Position numbers and translations under genes: made by a program. DNA of 64,000 bases from Pseudomonas crudilactis (GTDB taxonomy: Bacteria > Pseudomonadota > Gammaproteobacteria > Pseudomonadales > Pseudomonadaceae), in assembly GCF_013433315.1 (NCBI RefSeq), contig NZ_WXVV01000017.1, positions 102,027 through 166,026 of the forward strand, given 5' to 3'. Positions 55,614 through 64,000 of the stretch are shown here, one piece after another. Positions within the stretch are counted from its first letter, which is position 1. The number at the start of each line of letters is the position of its first letter. The notes below the pieces were generated by a model. The model saw only the letters and a list, made by a program, of their open reading frames with translations, was not told where the DNA came from and searched no databases.

Positions 55614-56564
55614 TCATTCTTTCGCAGAGTCTACAGGGGCCTGCGCCGCTTCGGCGGCTTCGTCGGCGGAATCCACGGGTGATTCGACTTCTACTTCGAC
55701 TTCATCGGTGGTCACCGAGCCACTTTCGTAGCTGCTTTCCAGGTTGCTTTCGTATTCCTGCTGGATCGCCGAGATCCCGCCAAGCATGCCGCCGGCGAAC
55801 ACCAGGGCGAAAAACACGATCCATAGTGAACACAGCACTTTCACTGCGGTGCTGTTGGGCGGTGGGGGAGGGCCATAGCGATTGGCGCCGGTGTTGCCCG
55901 GTACGACCATGATCACCAGCGGAAAGAAACTGCCCACGAAAGGCACCAGGTTTAGCAGCCAGAGCCAACCCGACCAACCTATGTCGTGCAGGCGTTGAAC
56001 GCTGAACAGAATGCTGACAATCAGGAAAGCGATAAACAGGAAGAAGGCGAAGATCCCGCCGATGATCAGGCCGGTAGTGGAATCACCGCTGACCAGCCCC
56101 AGAGCCAGGAGGGCGAATACGCCGACAATGGGCAAGGTCACCAGGCTCAGCACCATCGTCCACGCCAGAAAACGCAAGCGTCCGATTCGACCTTCAACGC
56201 TGAACGGCTTGAGCGTGGCGAACGCCGGCAGACTCTCGCCGACACTGGCACGAGGGGGCGCGTATGGAGAGTCAGGTTCCGCGACAACCGGCGCATGCTC
56301 ATGAACATCGGCCAGATTCAGCTCGATGGCTGTTTCCGTTTCGATTCGCGCTGCGATCCCGGTTTTGTTCAGTGCCTGCAGGTACGTTTGAGCATCACTG
56401 TGGGAGAGCTCGCGCTTGAGTGCGACGACATTGCCGTTAAAAAGACGCTCAATGGCGGTCACATCGCTTTTGAACAGATCCGCCAGATTGAGTTTGGCCG
56501 TGGTGATATCGACACCGGGCTGTAGAGCACCGTCGAACACGATCTTGTAACGGGTTTCGCTCAT
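55614..56564 (-). CDS. DUF805 family membrane protein with an extra N-terminal domain
   Basis: A 316-residue protein. Residues 1-85 form a soluble domain (SETRYKIVFDGALQPGVDI; NGNVVALKRELSHSDA) that also heads other Pseudomonas membrane proteins. Residues about 115-260 match DUF805, with four hydrophobic helices and the conserved RLHDIGWSGW, and the C-terminal 50 residues are acidic (VTTDEVEVEVES). Function unknown. Confidence 0.85.
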   Translation of the reverse strand: MSETRYKIVFDGALQPGVDITTAKLNLADLFKSDVTAIERLFNGNVVALKRELSHSDAQTYLQALNKTGIAARIETETAIELNLADVHEHAPVVAEPDSPYAPPRASVGESLPAFATLKPFSVEGRIGRLRFLAWTMVLSLVTLPIVGVFALLALGLVSGDSTTGLIIGGIFAFFLFIAFLIVSILFSVQRLHDIGWSGWLWLLNLVPFVGSFFPLVIMVVPGNTGANRYGPPPPPNSTAVKVLCSLWIVFFALVFAGGMLGGISAIQQEYESNLESSYESGSVTTDEVEVEVESPVDSADEAAEAAQAPVDSAKE

Positions 56565-56642
56565 GGCCGAGGCATCCTTGTCGCGAATGGATTGAAAGGT
56601 CAGCAGTGTAAGGCCAGTCCTTTGGGGCTCGCCCGCTATTTC

Positions 56643-57611
56643 TTAACGTGGCCAGCGTTTCGGCAGTTGTGCCGCGCGTTCGTGAGCCTGGCGATACTCG
56701 GCGTCCAGTCGGGCGATCAATTGATCAACGCTCGGCAGGTCGTCGATCTGCCCTACGCCTTGACCGGCCGACCACACGGTTTTCCAGGCTTTGGCTTCAT
56801 CGCTGATCGGCTTGAGCTTGTCACCGAAATTGACCTCGCCCTTGCCTTGCAGAGCAGCCATATCGAAACCGGCCGCCTCCAGGCTCTGACGCATAAAACT
56901 CGCCGGCACTCCCGACACCGCTGGAGTATGGATGATGTCCGCAGCCTTGGCTGTCAGCAGCATCTCCTTATAGGCGTCAGGCGCATGACTTTCTGTGGTG
57001 CCGATAAATCGCGTACCGAAGTAGGCCAGATCCGCACCGAGCAGCTGTGCGGCAAGAATCTCATGGCCGTGGTTAAGACATCCTGCAAGCAGCAGGGTTT
57101 TATCGAAAAACTCTCGGATCTCGGCGATCAGCGCAAACGGACTCCAGGTTCCGGCATGCCCGCCGGCGCCGGCCGCGACGGCAATCAATCCGTCGACACC
57201 GGCCTCGGCCGCTTTTTCGGCATGTCTGCGAGTGGTGACGTCGTGGAAGACCAGGCCGCCATAGCTGTGTACTGCGTCGACCAGTTCCTTCACCGCGCCG
57301 AGGCTGGTGATGACGATGGGCACTTTATGTTCGACGCAGATATTCAGATCCGCCTGCAAGCGCGGGTTGCTGTTGTGCACGATCAGGTTCACCGCGTACG
57401 GCGCCGGGTTGTCGAGTGTCGCCAGTCCCGCTTCGATTTGCTCGAGCCATGCTTTGAAACCGCTGCTTTCGCGTTGGTTCAATGCCGGAAAACTACCGAC
57501 CACTCCGTTACGGCAGCAGGCGAGTACCAACTCGGGGTTGGAAATCAGGAACATCGGCGCTGCCACCACCGGCAGACGCAGACATTGTTCGAGCAAAGCG
57601 GGCAGCGACAT
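56643..57611 (-). CDS. Nitronate monooxygenase family flavoprotein (2-nitropropane dioxygenase-like)
   Basis: A 322-residue TIM-barrel FMN protein of the NMO/FabK-like class. Recognisable are VVAAPMFLISN near the N-terminus, VAAGAGGHAG for phosphate binding and the TRFIGTTES loop. It may oxidise toxic nitronates such as propionate-3-nitronate. The ATG at 57611 has GGGGTG eight bases upstream; an alternative start nine bases earlier exists. Confidence 0.9.
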   Translation of the reverse strand: MSLPALLEQCLRLPVVAAPMFLISNPELVLACCRNGVVGSFPALNQRESSGFKAWLEQIEAGLATLDNPAPYAVNLIVHNSNPRLQADLNICVEHKVPIVITSLGAVKELVDAVHSYGGLVFHDVTTRRHAEKAAEAGVDGLIAVAAGAGGHAGTWSPFALIAEIREFFDKTLLLAGCLNHGHEILAAQLLGADLAYFGTRFIGTTESHAPDAYKEMLLTAKAADIIHTPAVSGVPASFMRQSLEAAGFDMAALQGKGEVNFGDKLKPISDEAKAWKTVWSAGQGVGQIDDLPSVDQLIARLDAEYRQAHERAAQLPKRWPR

Positions 57612-57643
57612 TATGAACACCCCAAGATCTGTACTTGTTGAAG

Positions 57644-58072
57644 TTAGAACGGCTTGACCACGACCAGAATTACGATAGCCAGCAATATCAGAACCGGCAC
57701 TTCATTGAACCAGCGATAAAAGACATGGCTGCGGGTATTTTCGCCACGGGCAAAACGTTTTACCTGCGCGCCGCACATGTGGTGGTAGCCGATCAGCAAG
57801 ACGACCAGTGTCAACTTGGCGTGAATCCAGCCATCCATGCTGAAGATGCTCGGGTTGAGATAGATCAGCCAGCCGCCGAAGATCAGCGTCGCAATCATCG
57901 CCGGGCCCATGATGCCGCGATACAGCTTGCGCTCCATGATGCTGAAGCGTTCTTTGCTGAGCGTGTCTTCGCTTTGCGCGTGATACACGAACAGGCGCGG
58001 CAAGTAGAACAGCCCGGCAAACCAGCAAACGACGCTGACAATGTGAAAAGCTTTGATCCATAGATAGAGCAT
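57644..58072 (-). CDS. hemJ: Protoporphyrinogen oxidase HemJ (CopD-like membrane protein)
   Basis: A 142-residue membrane protein with four helices and conserved His in KAFHIVSVVCWFAGLFYLP and YHHMCGAQ. HemJ oxidises protoporphyrinogen IX to protoporphyrin IX in heme synthesis. It is located divergently from argC, as in other Pseudomonas. Confidence 0.9.
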   Translation of the reverse strand: MLYLWIKAFHIVSVVCWFAGLFYLPRLFVYHAQSEDTLSKERFSIMERKLYRGIMGPAMIATLIFGGWLIYLNPSIFSMDGWIHAKLTLVVLLIGYHHMCGAQVKRFARGENTRSHVFYRWFNEVPVLILLAIVILVVVKPF

Positions 58073-58205
58073 TTTTAGTTATTCCAGGTTCACGGTAAGC
58101 CGGATAGTAGAGGCTTGAGCGTCCGCACGTCACCTTGACGGTTGTCGCAGGCGCGCGCGGCCCCTATTATCGACGGCTTTCCAGTGGGTTCTTTGAGGGC
58201 AGGTT

Positions 58206-59240
58206 ATGGTCAAGGTCGGTATCGTCGGCGGCACGGGTTACACCGGTGTCGAACTGCTGCGTCTGTTGGCGCAGCATCCGCAGGCAGAAGTGGTTGTCAT
58301 CACTTCCCGATCCGAGGCCGGTCTGGCCGTGGCTGACATGTACCCGAACCTGCGCGGTCACTACGATGGCTTGGCCTTCAGCGTGCCGGACATCAAGACC
58401 CTCGGCGCTTGTGACGTAGTGTTCTTCGCCACACCGCACGGTGTTGCGCACGCACTGGCGGGCGAATTGCTGGCAGCGGGTACCAAGGTCATCGACCTGT
58501 CGGCCGATTTCCGTCTGCAAGACGCTGAAGAGTGGGCCAAGTGGTACGGTCAGCCGCACGGCGCACCGGAGTTGCTGGACGAAGCGGTTTACGGTCTGCC
58601 GGAAGTCAATCGCGAGCAGATCAAGAAGGCCCGCCTGATCGCGGTGCCGGGTTGCTACCCAACCGCTACGCAGCTGGGCTTCCTGCCGTTACTCGAGGCT
58701 GGTCTGGCGGATACTTCGCGTTTGATCGCCGACTGCAAATCCGGTGTTAGCGGTGCCGGTCGTGGTGCGGCTGTAGGCTCTTTGTACTCCGAGACGTCGG
58801 AAAGCATGAAGGCTTACGCGGTGAAAGGTCACCGTCACCTGCCGGAAATTCGCCAGGGTCTGCGTCGCGCAGCGGGCAAGGATGTCGGTCTGACCTTTGT
58901 TCCGCATCTGACCCCGATGATCCGTGGCATTCACTCCACGCTCTACGCCACTGTGGTCGATCGCTCGGTAGATCTGCAGGCGCTGTTTGAAAAGCGTTAT
59001 GCCAACGAACCGTTCGTCGACGTGATGCCGGCCGGTAGCCATCCGGAAACCCGTAGCGTGCGCGGTGCCAACGTTTGCCGTATCGCTGTTCACCGTCCGC
59101 AGGATGGCGATCTGGTGGTGGTGTTGTCGGTGATCGACAATCTGGTCAAAGGCGCGTCGGGCCAAGCGGTGCAGAACATGAACATCCTGTTCGGTCTGGA
59201 CGAGCGCTTCGGCCTGTCCCATGCCGGTATGCTGCCGTAA
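58206..59240 (+). CDS. argC: N-acetyl-gamma-glutamyl-phosphate reductase
   Basis: A 344-residue NADPH-dependent enzyme of arginine synthesis. The nucleotide loop VGGTGYTGVELLR, and the catalytic Cys in VPGCYPTATQL, are intact, as is the HRHLPEIRQ His motif. GAGGGCAGGTT precedes the ATG. Confidence 0.98.
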   Translation: MVKVGIVGGTGYTGVELLRLLAQHPQAEVVVITSRSEAGLAVADMYPNLRGHYDGLAFSVPDIKTLGACDVVFFATPHGVAHALAGELLAAGTKVIDLSADFRLQDAEEWAKWYGQPHGAPELLDEAVYGLPEVNREQIKKARLIAVPGCYPTATQLGFLPLLEAGLADTSRLIADCKSGVSGAGRGAAVGSLYSETSESMKAYAVKGHRHLPEIRQGLRRAAGKDVGLTFVPHLTPMIRGIHSTLYATVVDRSVDLQALFEKRYANEPFVDVMPAGSHPETRSVRGANVCRIAVHRPQDGDLVVVLSVIDNLVKGASGQAVQNMNILFGLDERFGLSHAGMLP

Positions 59241-59258
59241 CACTTTAAGCCGCACAGC

Positions 59259-59285
59259 AAAAAGGCCCGTTAATCGGGCCTTTTT
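59259..59285 (+). terminator. argC terminator
   Basis: The stem AAAAAGGCCCG / CGGGCCTTTTT with a five-base loop and flanking A/T runs lies 19 bases after the argC stop. Confidence 0.92.
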
Positions 59286-59327
59286 GCACTCTGAACAGCT
59301 CGTCGACTTTATTGATATACCGTAACA

Positions 59328-59361
59328 ATAGTTGACCGATTTTCTCGGACAAGCGGATAAT
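59328..59361 (+). promoter_or_regulatory. erpA promoter with IscR-like site
   Basis: A -35 TTGACC (59332-59337) and -10 GATAAT (59356-59361) are spaced by 18 bases. ATAGTTGACC followed by six A/T-rich bases and CTCGG (59328-59352) resembles the type 1 IscR site known from E. coli isc promoters and covers the -35, which is how IscR represses. Confidence 0.55.
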
Positions 59362-59408
59362 GCGCGTCATCACGCATTATGGCGGCGTAACGCCGGGAGA
59401 TAGTCAGC

Positions 59409-59759
59409 ATGAGCGTCGAATCCTTCACCCCCACGGCTTTGCAATTCACCCACGGTGCCGCGCACAAGGTGAAGAGCCTGGTCGATGAAGAGGGGAATGA
59501 TCGCTTGAAGCTGCGCGTATTCGTTACGGGCGGCGGTTGTTCAGGGTTTCAGTACGGTTTCACCTTCGATGAAGATGTGGCCGAGGACGACACTATCGTC
59601 GAGCGCGAAGGCGTGAGTCTGGTGGTGGATCCGATGAGCTTCCAGTACCTGGCCGGTGCTGAAGTGGACTACCAGGAAGGTCTGGAAGGTTCGCGTTTCG
59701 TGATCAAGAACCCGAACGCCACCACGACCTGTGGTTGCGGATCTTCGTTCTCGATCTGA
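59409..59759 (+). CDS. erpA: Iron-sulfur cluster insertion protein ErpA
   Basis: A 116-residue A-type carrier that hands Fe-S clusters to target proteins. The three conserved cysteines are in TGGGCSGFQYG and CGCGSSF. GGGAGA precedes the ATG. It is a single-gene transcript, with terminators on both sides. Confidence 0.98.
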   Translation: MSVESFTPTALQFTHGAAHKVKSLVDEEGNDRLKLRVFVTGGGCSGFQYGFTFDEDVAEDDTIVEREGVSLVVDPMSFQYLAGAEVDYQEGLEGSRFVIKNPNATTTCGCGSSFSI

Positions 59760-59780
59760 TCGCACTGCGCTTCAGATAAC

Positions 59781-59817
59781 AAAACGCCGCAGAGCCTTAC
59801 GGTTCTGCGGCGTTTTG
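59781..59817. terminator. Bidirectional terminator between erpA and anmK
   Basis: A long stem AAAACGCCGCAGA / TCTGCGGCGTTTT, extended by CC/GG near the loop TTAC, separates the convergent genes. Confidence 0.92.
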
Positions 59818-59830
59818 CTGTGCGTGATGT

Positions 59831-60922
59831 TTAAGCGGGGTAGATGGCGCCGAGCACTCGAAGTCCGCGGGCGCCGGTGACGCTTGGGCGGTTGGCGGCA
59901 ATGCCTTCGAGGCAGCAATGGGCCAGCCAGGCGAACGCCATCGCTTCGACCCAGTCCGGGTCAACGCCGTGGGTCGCGGTGCTGGCTACCGTTGTCTCGG
60001 GAAGCAGGTCGGCCAGCCGTTTCATCAGTGCGCTGTTGTGCGCGCCACCACCGCAGACCAACAGTTCTTGGGTATCGGATTGAGCGCTTTGCAACGACTC
60101 GACGATGGTCAGTGCAGTCAGCTCAAGCAGTGTGGCCTGCACGTTTTCCGCCGCGAAGGCTGGTAGTCGTGACAGGTGTTGTTCCAGCCACGGCAGGTTG
60201 AACACTTCGCGTCCGGTACTCTTCGGGCCTTTGGTAATGAAAAACGGATCGCTGAGCAGTGCTTCCAGCAATGTCGGCTCAACAGTGCCTGATCTCGCCC
60301 AGTCGCCATTGCGATCGTAGTTTTCACCCCGTTGCTGCTGAATCCAGGCGTCCATCAGAACATTCCCAGGGCCGCAGTCGAAACCGGCTACAGGCTTGGT
60401 CGGCTCAATCAGACTCAGATTGCTGAAACCGCCGACATTCAAGACTGCCTGGTTACCGGTACGCTCTTCGAACAAAGCTTCATGGAAGGCTGGAACCAGC
60501 GGCGCACCTTGGCCGCCGGCAGCGACATCACGGCTGCGGAAGTCGCTGACTACAGTAATGCCGGTCACCTCAGTCAGCAGAGCAGGATTGCCAATCTGCA
60601 CGGTAAAACCACGTGCCGGCTCATGGCGGATGGTCTGGCCGTGGCTTCCGATCGCCCGAATGTCTTTCGGCTTGAGTCGCTGCTGATCGAGGAGGGTATG
60701 AATGCCCTGCGCCGCGAGCGTCACCCAGTTCTGCTGGGCAATTGCCGAGCGGGCGATTTCGTCAGGGCCGCTGGCGCACAAGCCAAGCAGCTCGGCGCGC
60801 AGGGATTCAGGCATGGGAATGTAGTGGGTGGCGATCAGCTTGATCGCCGAGGTCTGTTCGATCAGGGCAATGTCCAGACCGTCGAGGCTGGTTCCGGACA
60901 TCACACCGATATACAGGGCCAT
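59831..60922 (-). CDS. anmK: Anhydro-N-acetylmuramic acid kinase
   Basis: A 363-residue ASKHA kinase that opens and phosphorylates 1,6-anhydro-MurNAc to MurNAc-6-phosphate in murein recycling. Signature GVMSGTSLDGLDIALIE and VSDFRSRDVAAGGQGAPL, plus GFDCGPGN, are present. It lies four bases downstream of the peptidase gene on the same strand. Confidence 0.97.
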   Translation of the reverse strand: MALYIGVMSGTSLDGLDIALIEQTSAIKLIATHYIPMPESLRAELLGLCASGPDEIARSAIAQQNWVTLAAQGIHTLLDQQRLKPKDIRAIGSHGQTIRHEPARGFTVQIGNPALLTEVTGITVVSDFRSRDVAAGGQGAPLVPAFHEALFEERTGNQAVLNVGGFSNLSLIEPTKPVAGFDCGPGNVLMDAWIQQQRGENYDRNGDWARSGTVEPTLLEALLSDPFFITKGPKSTGREVFNLPWLEQHLSRLPAFAAENVQATLLELTALTIVESLQSAQSDTQELLVCGGGAHNSALMKRLADLLPETTVASTATHGVDPDWVEAMAFAWLAHCCLEGIAANRPSVTGARGLRVLGAIYPA

Positions 60923-60925
60923 GAC

Positions 60926-62350
60926 TTAACGCTTGCTCGAAGCCAGCATGGTGGCCTTCTCTTGATCCATACGCGCCATCAGCGGTTGGCTTTGTGCAAG
61001 GAAGCGAGCACGTTCGGCTTTGGCAATCGGATCAGCCATTGGCAGCTTCTGGCCAAGCGGATCGACGTGAACGCCGTTTACCTGGAACTCATAGTGCAGG
61101 TGCGGGCCAGTGGACAGGCCGGTGGTACCGATGTAACCGATGACTTGGCCTTGTTTCACCGTGCCGCCAGTCTTCACGCCTTTGGCGAACCCTTGCATGT
61201 GGCCGTACAGCGTGCGGTAGGTATTGCCGTGCTGGATGATCACGGTGTTGCCGTAGCCGCCACGACGTCCGGCGAGCAGCACTTTACCGTCACCGGCAGC
61301 CTTGATCGGCGTACCGCGCGGCGCAGCGTAATCAACGCCTTTGTGGGCGCGGATCTTGTTGAGGATCGGGTGCTTGCGGCCCATGGAGAACTTCGAGCTG
61401 ATGCGGGCGAAGTCTACCGGAGTACGGATGAACGCCTTGCGCATGCTGTTGCCGTCAGCGGTGTAATAGCTGCTGTTGCCTTGTTTATTGGTGTAACGCA
61501 CGGCGGTGTATGTTTTGCCGCGGTTGGTGAAGCGTGCTGACAGGATCGGACCATTGCCGACTGACTTGCCGTTGACCACTTTCTGCTCATAGATCACATC
61601 GAATTCGTCGCCCTGGCGGATGTCCTGCGCAAAATCGACGTCGTAGCCAAAGACGCTGGCCATATCCATGGTCAGGCTGTGGGAAAGGCCGGCACGGGCC
61701 GCGGATTGTGAAAGCGAGCTGTTGATCACGCCGTGTACGTAAGCGGTGCGAACGGTGGGTTTTGCGGTAACCCGGTTGAAGGCATAACCCTTTTCATTCT
61801 TGGTCAGGGTAATGGTTTCGACGTCGCTGACCTTGCTGTGCAAACTGGTCAGTTGACCTTCAGGGTTCAATTCGAACTCGAGTTTCTGGCCGTGCTTAAG
61901 CTGGCTGAACTGCTTGGCCTGTTTGTCGCTGGCCAGGACCTCATGAACGGAGGCGGCAGGCAGGCCGACCTTTTCGAACAAGGTCGATAGTGTATCGCCC
62001 TTGGCAACGATGACTTCACGATGACCAGGCGCTTTTGGCTTTTCAGCGGCTGGTGCCGATGCCGGTGCTGCTTCTGCGGTTTGCGGGGCGTTTTCGTCGC
62101 TGTTTTCGATTTGAGCAAATGGCGAAGCTACTGGCTCATTTGTGGCTTGAGCCGCGTCAGCAGCGTCTTGATCTTGTGTCAGTTGTTCAGCAGGACTTTC
62201 CAGTTCGAGACTCAGGGTCGTCTTTTTGGCTTCAACATCACTGGAAGGGAATACCAGGAGAGCCAGGCTAAGAAGGGCGGCGATTCCACTTGCGGCGAGC
62301 AGGTGGGTCTTCGGGTAAAGCGGCGGCGCTTTAGACGGTTCTGTGGTCAT
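60926..62350 (-). CDS. Peptidoglycan DD-metalloendopeptidase family protein (M23, MepM-like)
   Basis: A 474-residue envelope protein: membrane anchor/signal near residues 17-40 (LLAASGIAALLSLALLVFP), a Glu/Ala-rich linker, an OapA/LysM-like domain (VIVAKGDTLSTLFEKVGLP) and a C-terminal M23 domain with zinc motifs HKGVDYAAP and HLHYEF, both intact. It would cut peptide cross-links, making room for new wall. The start at 62350 is where the family sequence begins (MTTEPSKAPPLYPKTH). It is divergent from tyrS. Confidence 0.93.
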   Translation of the reverse strand: MTTEPSKAPPLYPKTHLLAASGIAALLSLALLVFPSSDVEAKKTTLSLELESPAEQLTQDQDAADAAQATNEPVASPFAQIENSDENAPQTAEAAPASAPAAEKPKAPGHREVIVAKGDTLSTLFEKVGLPAASVHEVLASDKQAKQFSQLKHGQKLEFELNPEGQLTSLHSKVSDVETITLTKNEKGYAFNRVTAKPTVRTAYVHGVINSSLSQSAARAGLSHSLTMDMASVFGYDVDFAQDIRQGDEFDVIYEQKVVNGKSVGNGPILSARFTNRGKTYTAVRYTNKQGNSSYYTADGNSMRKAFIRTPVDFARISSKFSMGRKHPILNKIRAHKGVDYAAPRGTPIKAAGDGKVLLAGRRGGYGNTVIIQHGNTYRTLYGHMQGFAKGVKTGGTVKQGQVIGYIGTTGLSTGPHLHYEFQVNGVHVDPLGQKLPMADPIAKAERARFLAQSQPLMARMDQEKATMLASSKR

Positions 62351-62562
62351 AGGTAATTTTGACTTTGAAAAATGATGAATTGGAAAAGATGAATGACATG
62401 ATGAAGATGAAATAACTGTATAAAATATAACCAAATCATCTCTGAAGCAAGTCTACAGACAGCACGTCTGTGGATTGGTGTCCGTGCGCCGGGCAAAACT
62501 TGTAATTGGTGCGCGATCTTGTATGGTTGGTTCCCTTTGAATCTGAGCCTTGCGGGTCTGTT

Positions 62563-63762
62563 ATGAAGTCGGTTGAAGAGCAGCTAGCGCTGATTAAACG
62601 TGGTGCGGAAGAACTATTGGTCGAGTCCGAGCTGATCGAGAAGCTCAAGCGCGGCCAGCCGCTGCGTATCAAGGCTGGTTTTGATCCAACCGCTCCGGAT
62701 CTGCACTTGGGTCATACCGTGCTTATTAATAAGCTGCGCCAGTTCCAGGAGCTGGGGCATCAGGTGATCTTTCTTATAGGTGACTTCACCGGGATGATCG
62801 GTGATCCGAGTGGCAAGAGTGCAACGCGTCCTCCGCTGACTCGCGAGCAGGTTTTGGAAAACGCTGAGACCTACAAGACTCAGGTGTTCAAGATTCTCGA
62901 TCCGGCGAAAACCGAAGTCGCATTCAACTCCACCTGGATGGATCAGATGGGACCTGCGGACTTCATTCGCCTGACTTCGCAATACACCGTCGCGCGCATG
63001 CTTGAGCGTGATGACTTCGACAAGCGTTACACCACCAATCAGCCAATCGCTATTCACGAGTTCCTCTATCCGCTGGTTCAGGGTTACGACTCGGTGGCTT
63101 TGCGTGCGGACGTTGAGTTGGGCGGCACTGATCAGAAGTTCAACTTGCTGATGGGGCGTGAGTTGCAGCGTGGTTACGGCCAGGAAGCGCAGTGCATTCT
63201 GACAATGCCGCTGCTTGAAGGTCTGGATGGCGTGAAGAAGATGTCCAAGTCTTTGGGCAACTACGTCGGTATTCAGGAAGCGCCGGGCGTCATGTACAGC
63301 AAGCTGGTTTCGATTCCGGATGCATTGATGTGGCGTTACTTCGAGCTGCTCAGCTTCCGTTCGATGGATGAGATCAATGCGTTGCGTGCAGAGGTAGAGG
63401 CGGGTGCCAATCCGCGTGACGTTAAAATCAAGCTGGCCGAAGAGATCGTCGCACGTTTCCATGGTGAGGAGGCTGCGGCCAATGCTCATCGTGCAGCGGG
63501 CAACCGCATGAAGGATGGCGAGCTGCCGGATGATCTGCCGGAGATCGAACTGGCCTCTGCTGAAGATATGCCGATCGCGGCTGTCCTTAATAAGGCAGGT
63601 CTGGTGAAGAACTCGGCAGCGGCACGCGACCTGTTGGCGTCCGGCGGTGTGCGCGTTGATGGTGAGGTGGTTGATCGCTCCTTTATATATGTACTGGGCG
63701 CAACCCACGTTTGCCAGGCAGGCAAGAAGGCGTTTGCACGTATCACGCTGAAATCTGAGTAA
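62563..63762 (+). CDS. tyrS: Tyrosyl-tRNA synthetase
   Basis: A 399-residue class I synthetase of the TyrRZ type. The HIGH-like motif is HLGHTVL, the KMSKS motif KKMSKSLGN, and a C-terminal S4 RNA-binding domain (ARDLLASGGVRVDGEVV). I use the ATG at 62563 (MKSVEEQLALIKRG); an upstream frame start is not conserved in character. Confidence 0.97.
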   Translation: MKSVEEQLALIKRGAEELLVESELIEKLKRGQPLRIKAGFDPTAPDLHLGHTVLINKLRQFQELGHQVIFLIGDFTGMIGDPSGKSATRPPLTREQVLENAETYKTQVFKILDPAKTEVAFNSTWMDQMGPADFIRLTSQYTVARMLERDDFDKRYTTNQPIAIHEFLYPLVQGYDSVALRADVELGGTDQKFNLLMGRELQRGYGQEAQCILTMPLLEGLDGVKKMSKSLGNYVGIQEAPGVMYSKLVSIPDALMWRYFELLSFRSMDEINALRAEVEAGANPRDVKIKLAEEIVARFHGEEAAANAHRAAGNRMKDGELPDDLPEIELASAEDMPIAAVLNKAGLVKNSAAARDLLASGGVRVDGEVVDRSFIYVLGATHVCQAGKKAFARITLKSE

Positions 63763-63777
63763 ATTTGAAAATAGGTC

Positions 63778-63805
63778 TTGACGGCGAATTTCAGATGTCT
63801 ATAAT
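63778..63805 (+). promoter_or_regulatory. rRNA operon promoter P1
   Basis: TTGACG and TATAAT are spaced by 16 bases, a near-consensus pair 16 bases after the tyrS stop. The region 63763-64000 holds no gene but fits the upstream leader of a ribosomal RNA operon running off the right edge. Confidence 0.75.
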
Positions 63806-63923
63806 TCGCCCCACTTCCGGCGCAGTCGAAACGGAAAACTCCTTGAGATTCAATGAGTTATGTAGGTTTCGGCGGCAGGTAGCTTCAGTTCATCGAAGCC
63901 GAAAGGAAGTTGAAAAAGAGGTG

Positions 63924-63951
63924 TTGACAGCAGCGTGTAACGCTGTAGAAT
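63924..63951 (+). promoter_or_regulatory. rRNA operon promoter P2
   Basis: TTGACA and TAGAAT are spaced by 16 bases, followed by a leader (GCTGACGAGAGATCGGAAGC) as seen before Pseudomonas 16S genes. With the upstream promoter it forms a tandem pair about 146 bases apart. Confidence 0.8.
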
Positions 63952-64000
63952 TCGCCTCCCGCTGACGAGAGATCGGAAGCGCAAGTGGTTGAAGTTGTTG

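Noticed and set aside
63765..63965. A 66-codon frame after tyrS
   Set aside because: It overlaps two clear promoter sequences of an rRNA operon.

Overview
The window is about 64 kb of conserved core chromosome from a Pseudomonas, most likely of the P. fluorescens group. The evidence is the gene order (lysine monooxygenase, rmcA, rpoD-dnaG-rpsU, tsaD, prkA cluster, lptD operon, amgK-murU, agt genes, trpE / trpGDC, vfr, speD, argC, erpA, anmK, tyrS), the high GC content, and scattered REP elements built on a 'GGGAGCGAGC..GCTCGCG' core. I see no prophage, insertion sequence, CRISPR array or toxin-antitoxin pair. Species assignment is inference from gene order and repeat type.

Layout. 1-3.7 kb: lysine 2-monooxygenase (cut by the left edge), its Lrp-type regulator, an AT-richer acyltransferase and tRNA-Ile2(CAT). 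3.7-12.1 kb: the c-di-GMP protein RmcA and the macromolecular-synthesis operon rpsU-dnaG-rpoD, all on the minus strand. 12.3-16.2 kb: tsaD, plsY, folB-folK and cca. 16.3-21.2 kb: the stress cluster prkA-yeaH-spoVR. 21.4-29.1 kb: lptD-surA-pdxA-ksgA-apaG-apaH-glpE, tightly packed with overlapping starts and stops. 29.2-32.8 kb: amgK-murU-djlA and a DUF3530 protein. 32.8-40.6 kb: sensor kinase and regulator agtSR plus the transporter agtABCD. 40.9-50.2 kb: an Fe-dependent alcohol dehydrogenase, rpe-gph-trpE, the autotransporter esterase estA and trpGDC. 50.3-57.6 kb: a lipoate-ligase-like protein, vfr, an OsmC protein, speD, coq7, a HIT protein, an SDR, a DUF805 protein and a nitronate-monooxygenase-like protein. 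57.6-64 kb: hemJ, argC, erpA, anmK, an M23 peptidase, tyrS and tandem promoters of an rRNA operon whose 16S gene lies beyond the right edge.

Functional threads. (1) 5-aminovalerate: the lysine monooxygenase starts its formation from lysine, and AgtABCD imports it in P. aeruginosa. (2) Cell-wall recycling: AnmK, AmgK and MurU are three steps of the MurNAc salvage route to UDP-MurNAc, and an M23 peptidase sits beside anmK. (3) Tryptophan: trpE and trpGDC are each preceded by a Trp-rich leader peptide, and the trpE leader is read in frame as the last codons of gph. (4) Envelope biogenesis: lptD-surA with phospholipid synthesis (plsY).

No wholly new system stands out. The best leads are the gph tail doubling as the trpE attenuation leader, paired TAGGG-type palindromes in front of agtA, an IscR-like site at erpA, and several unannotated inverted repeats.
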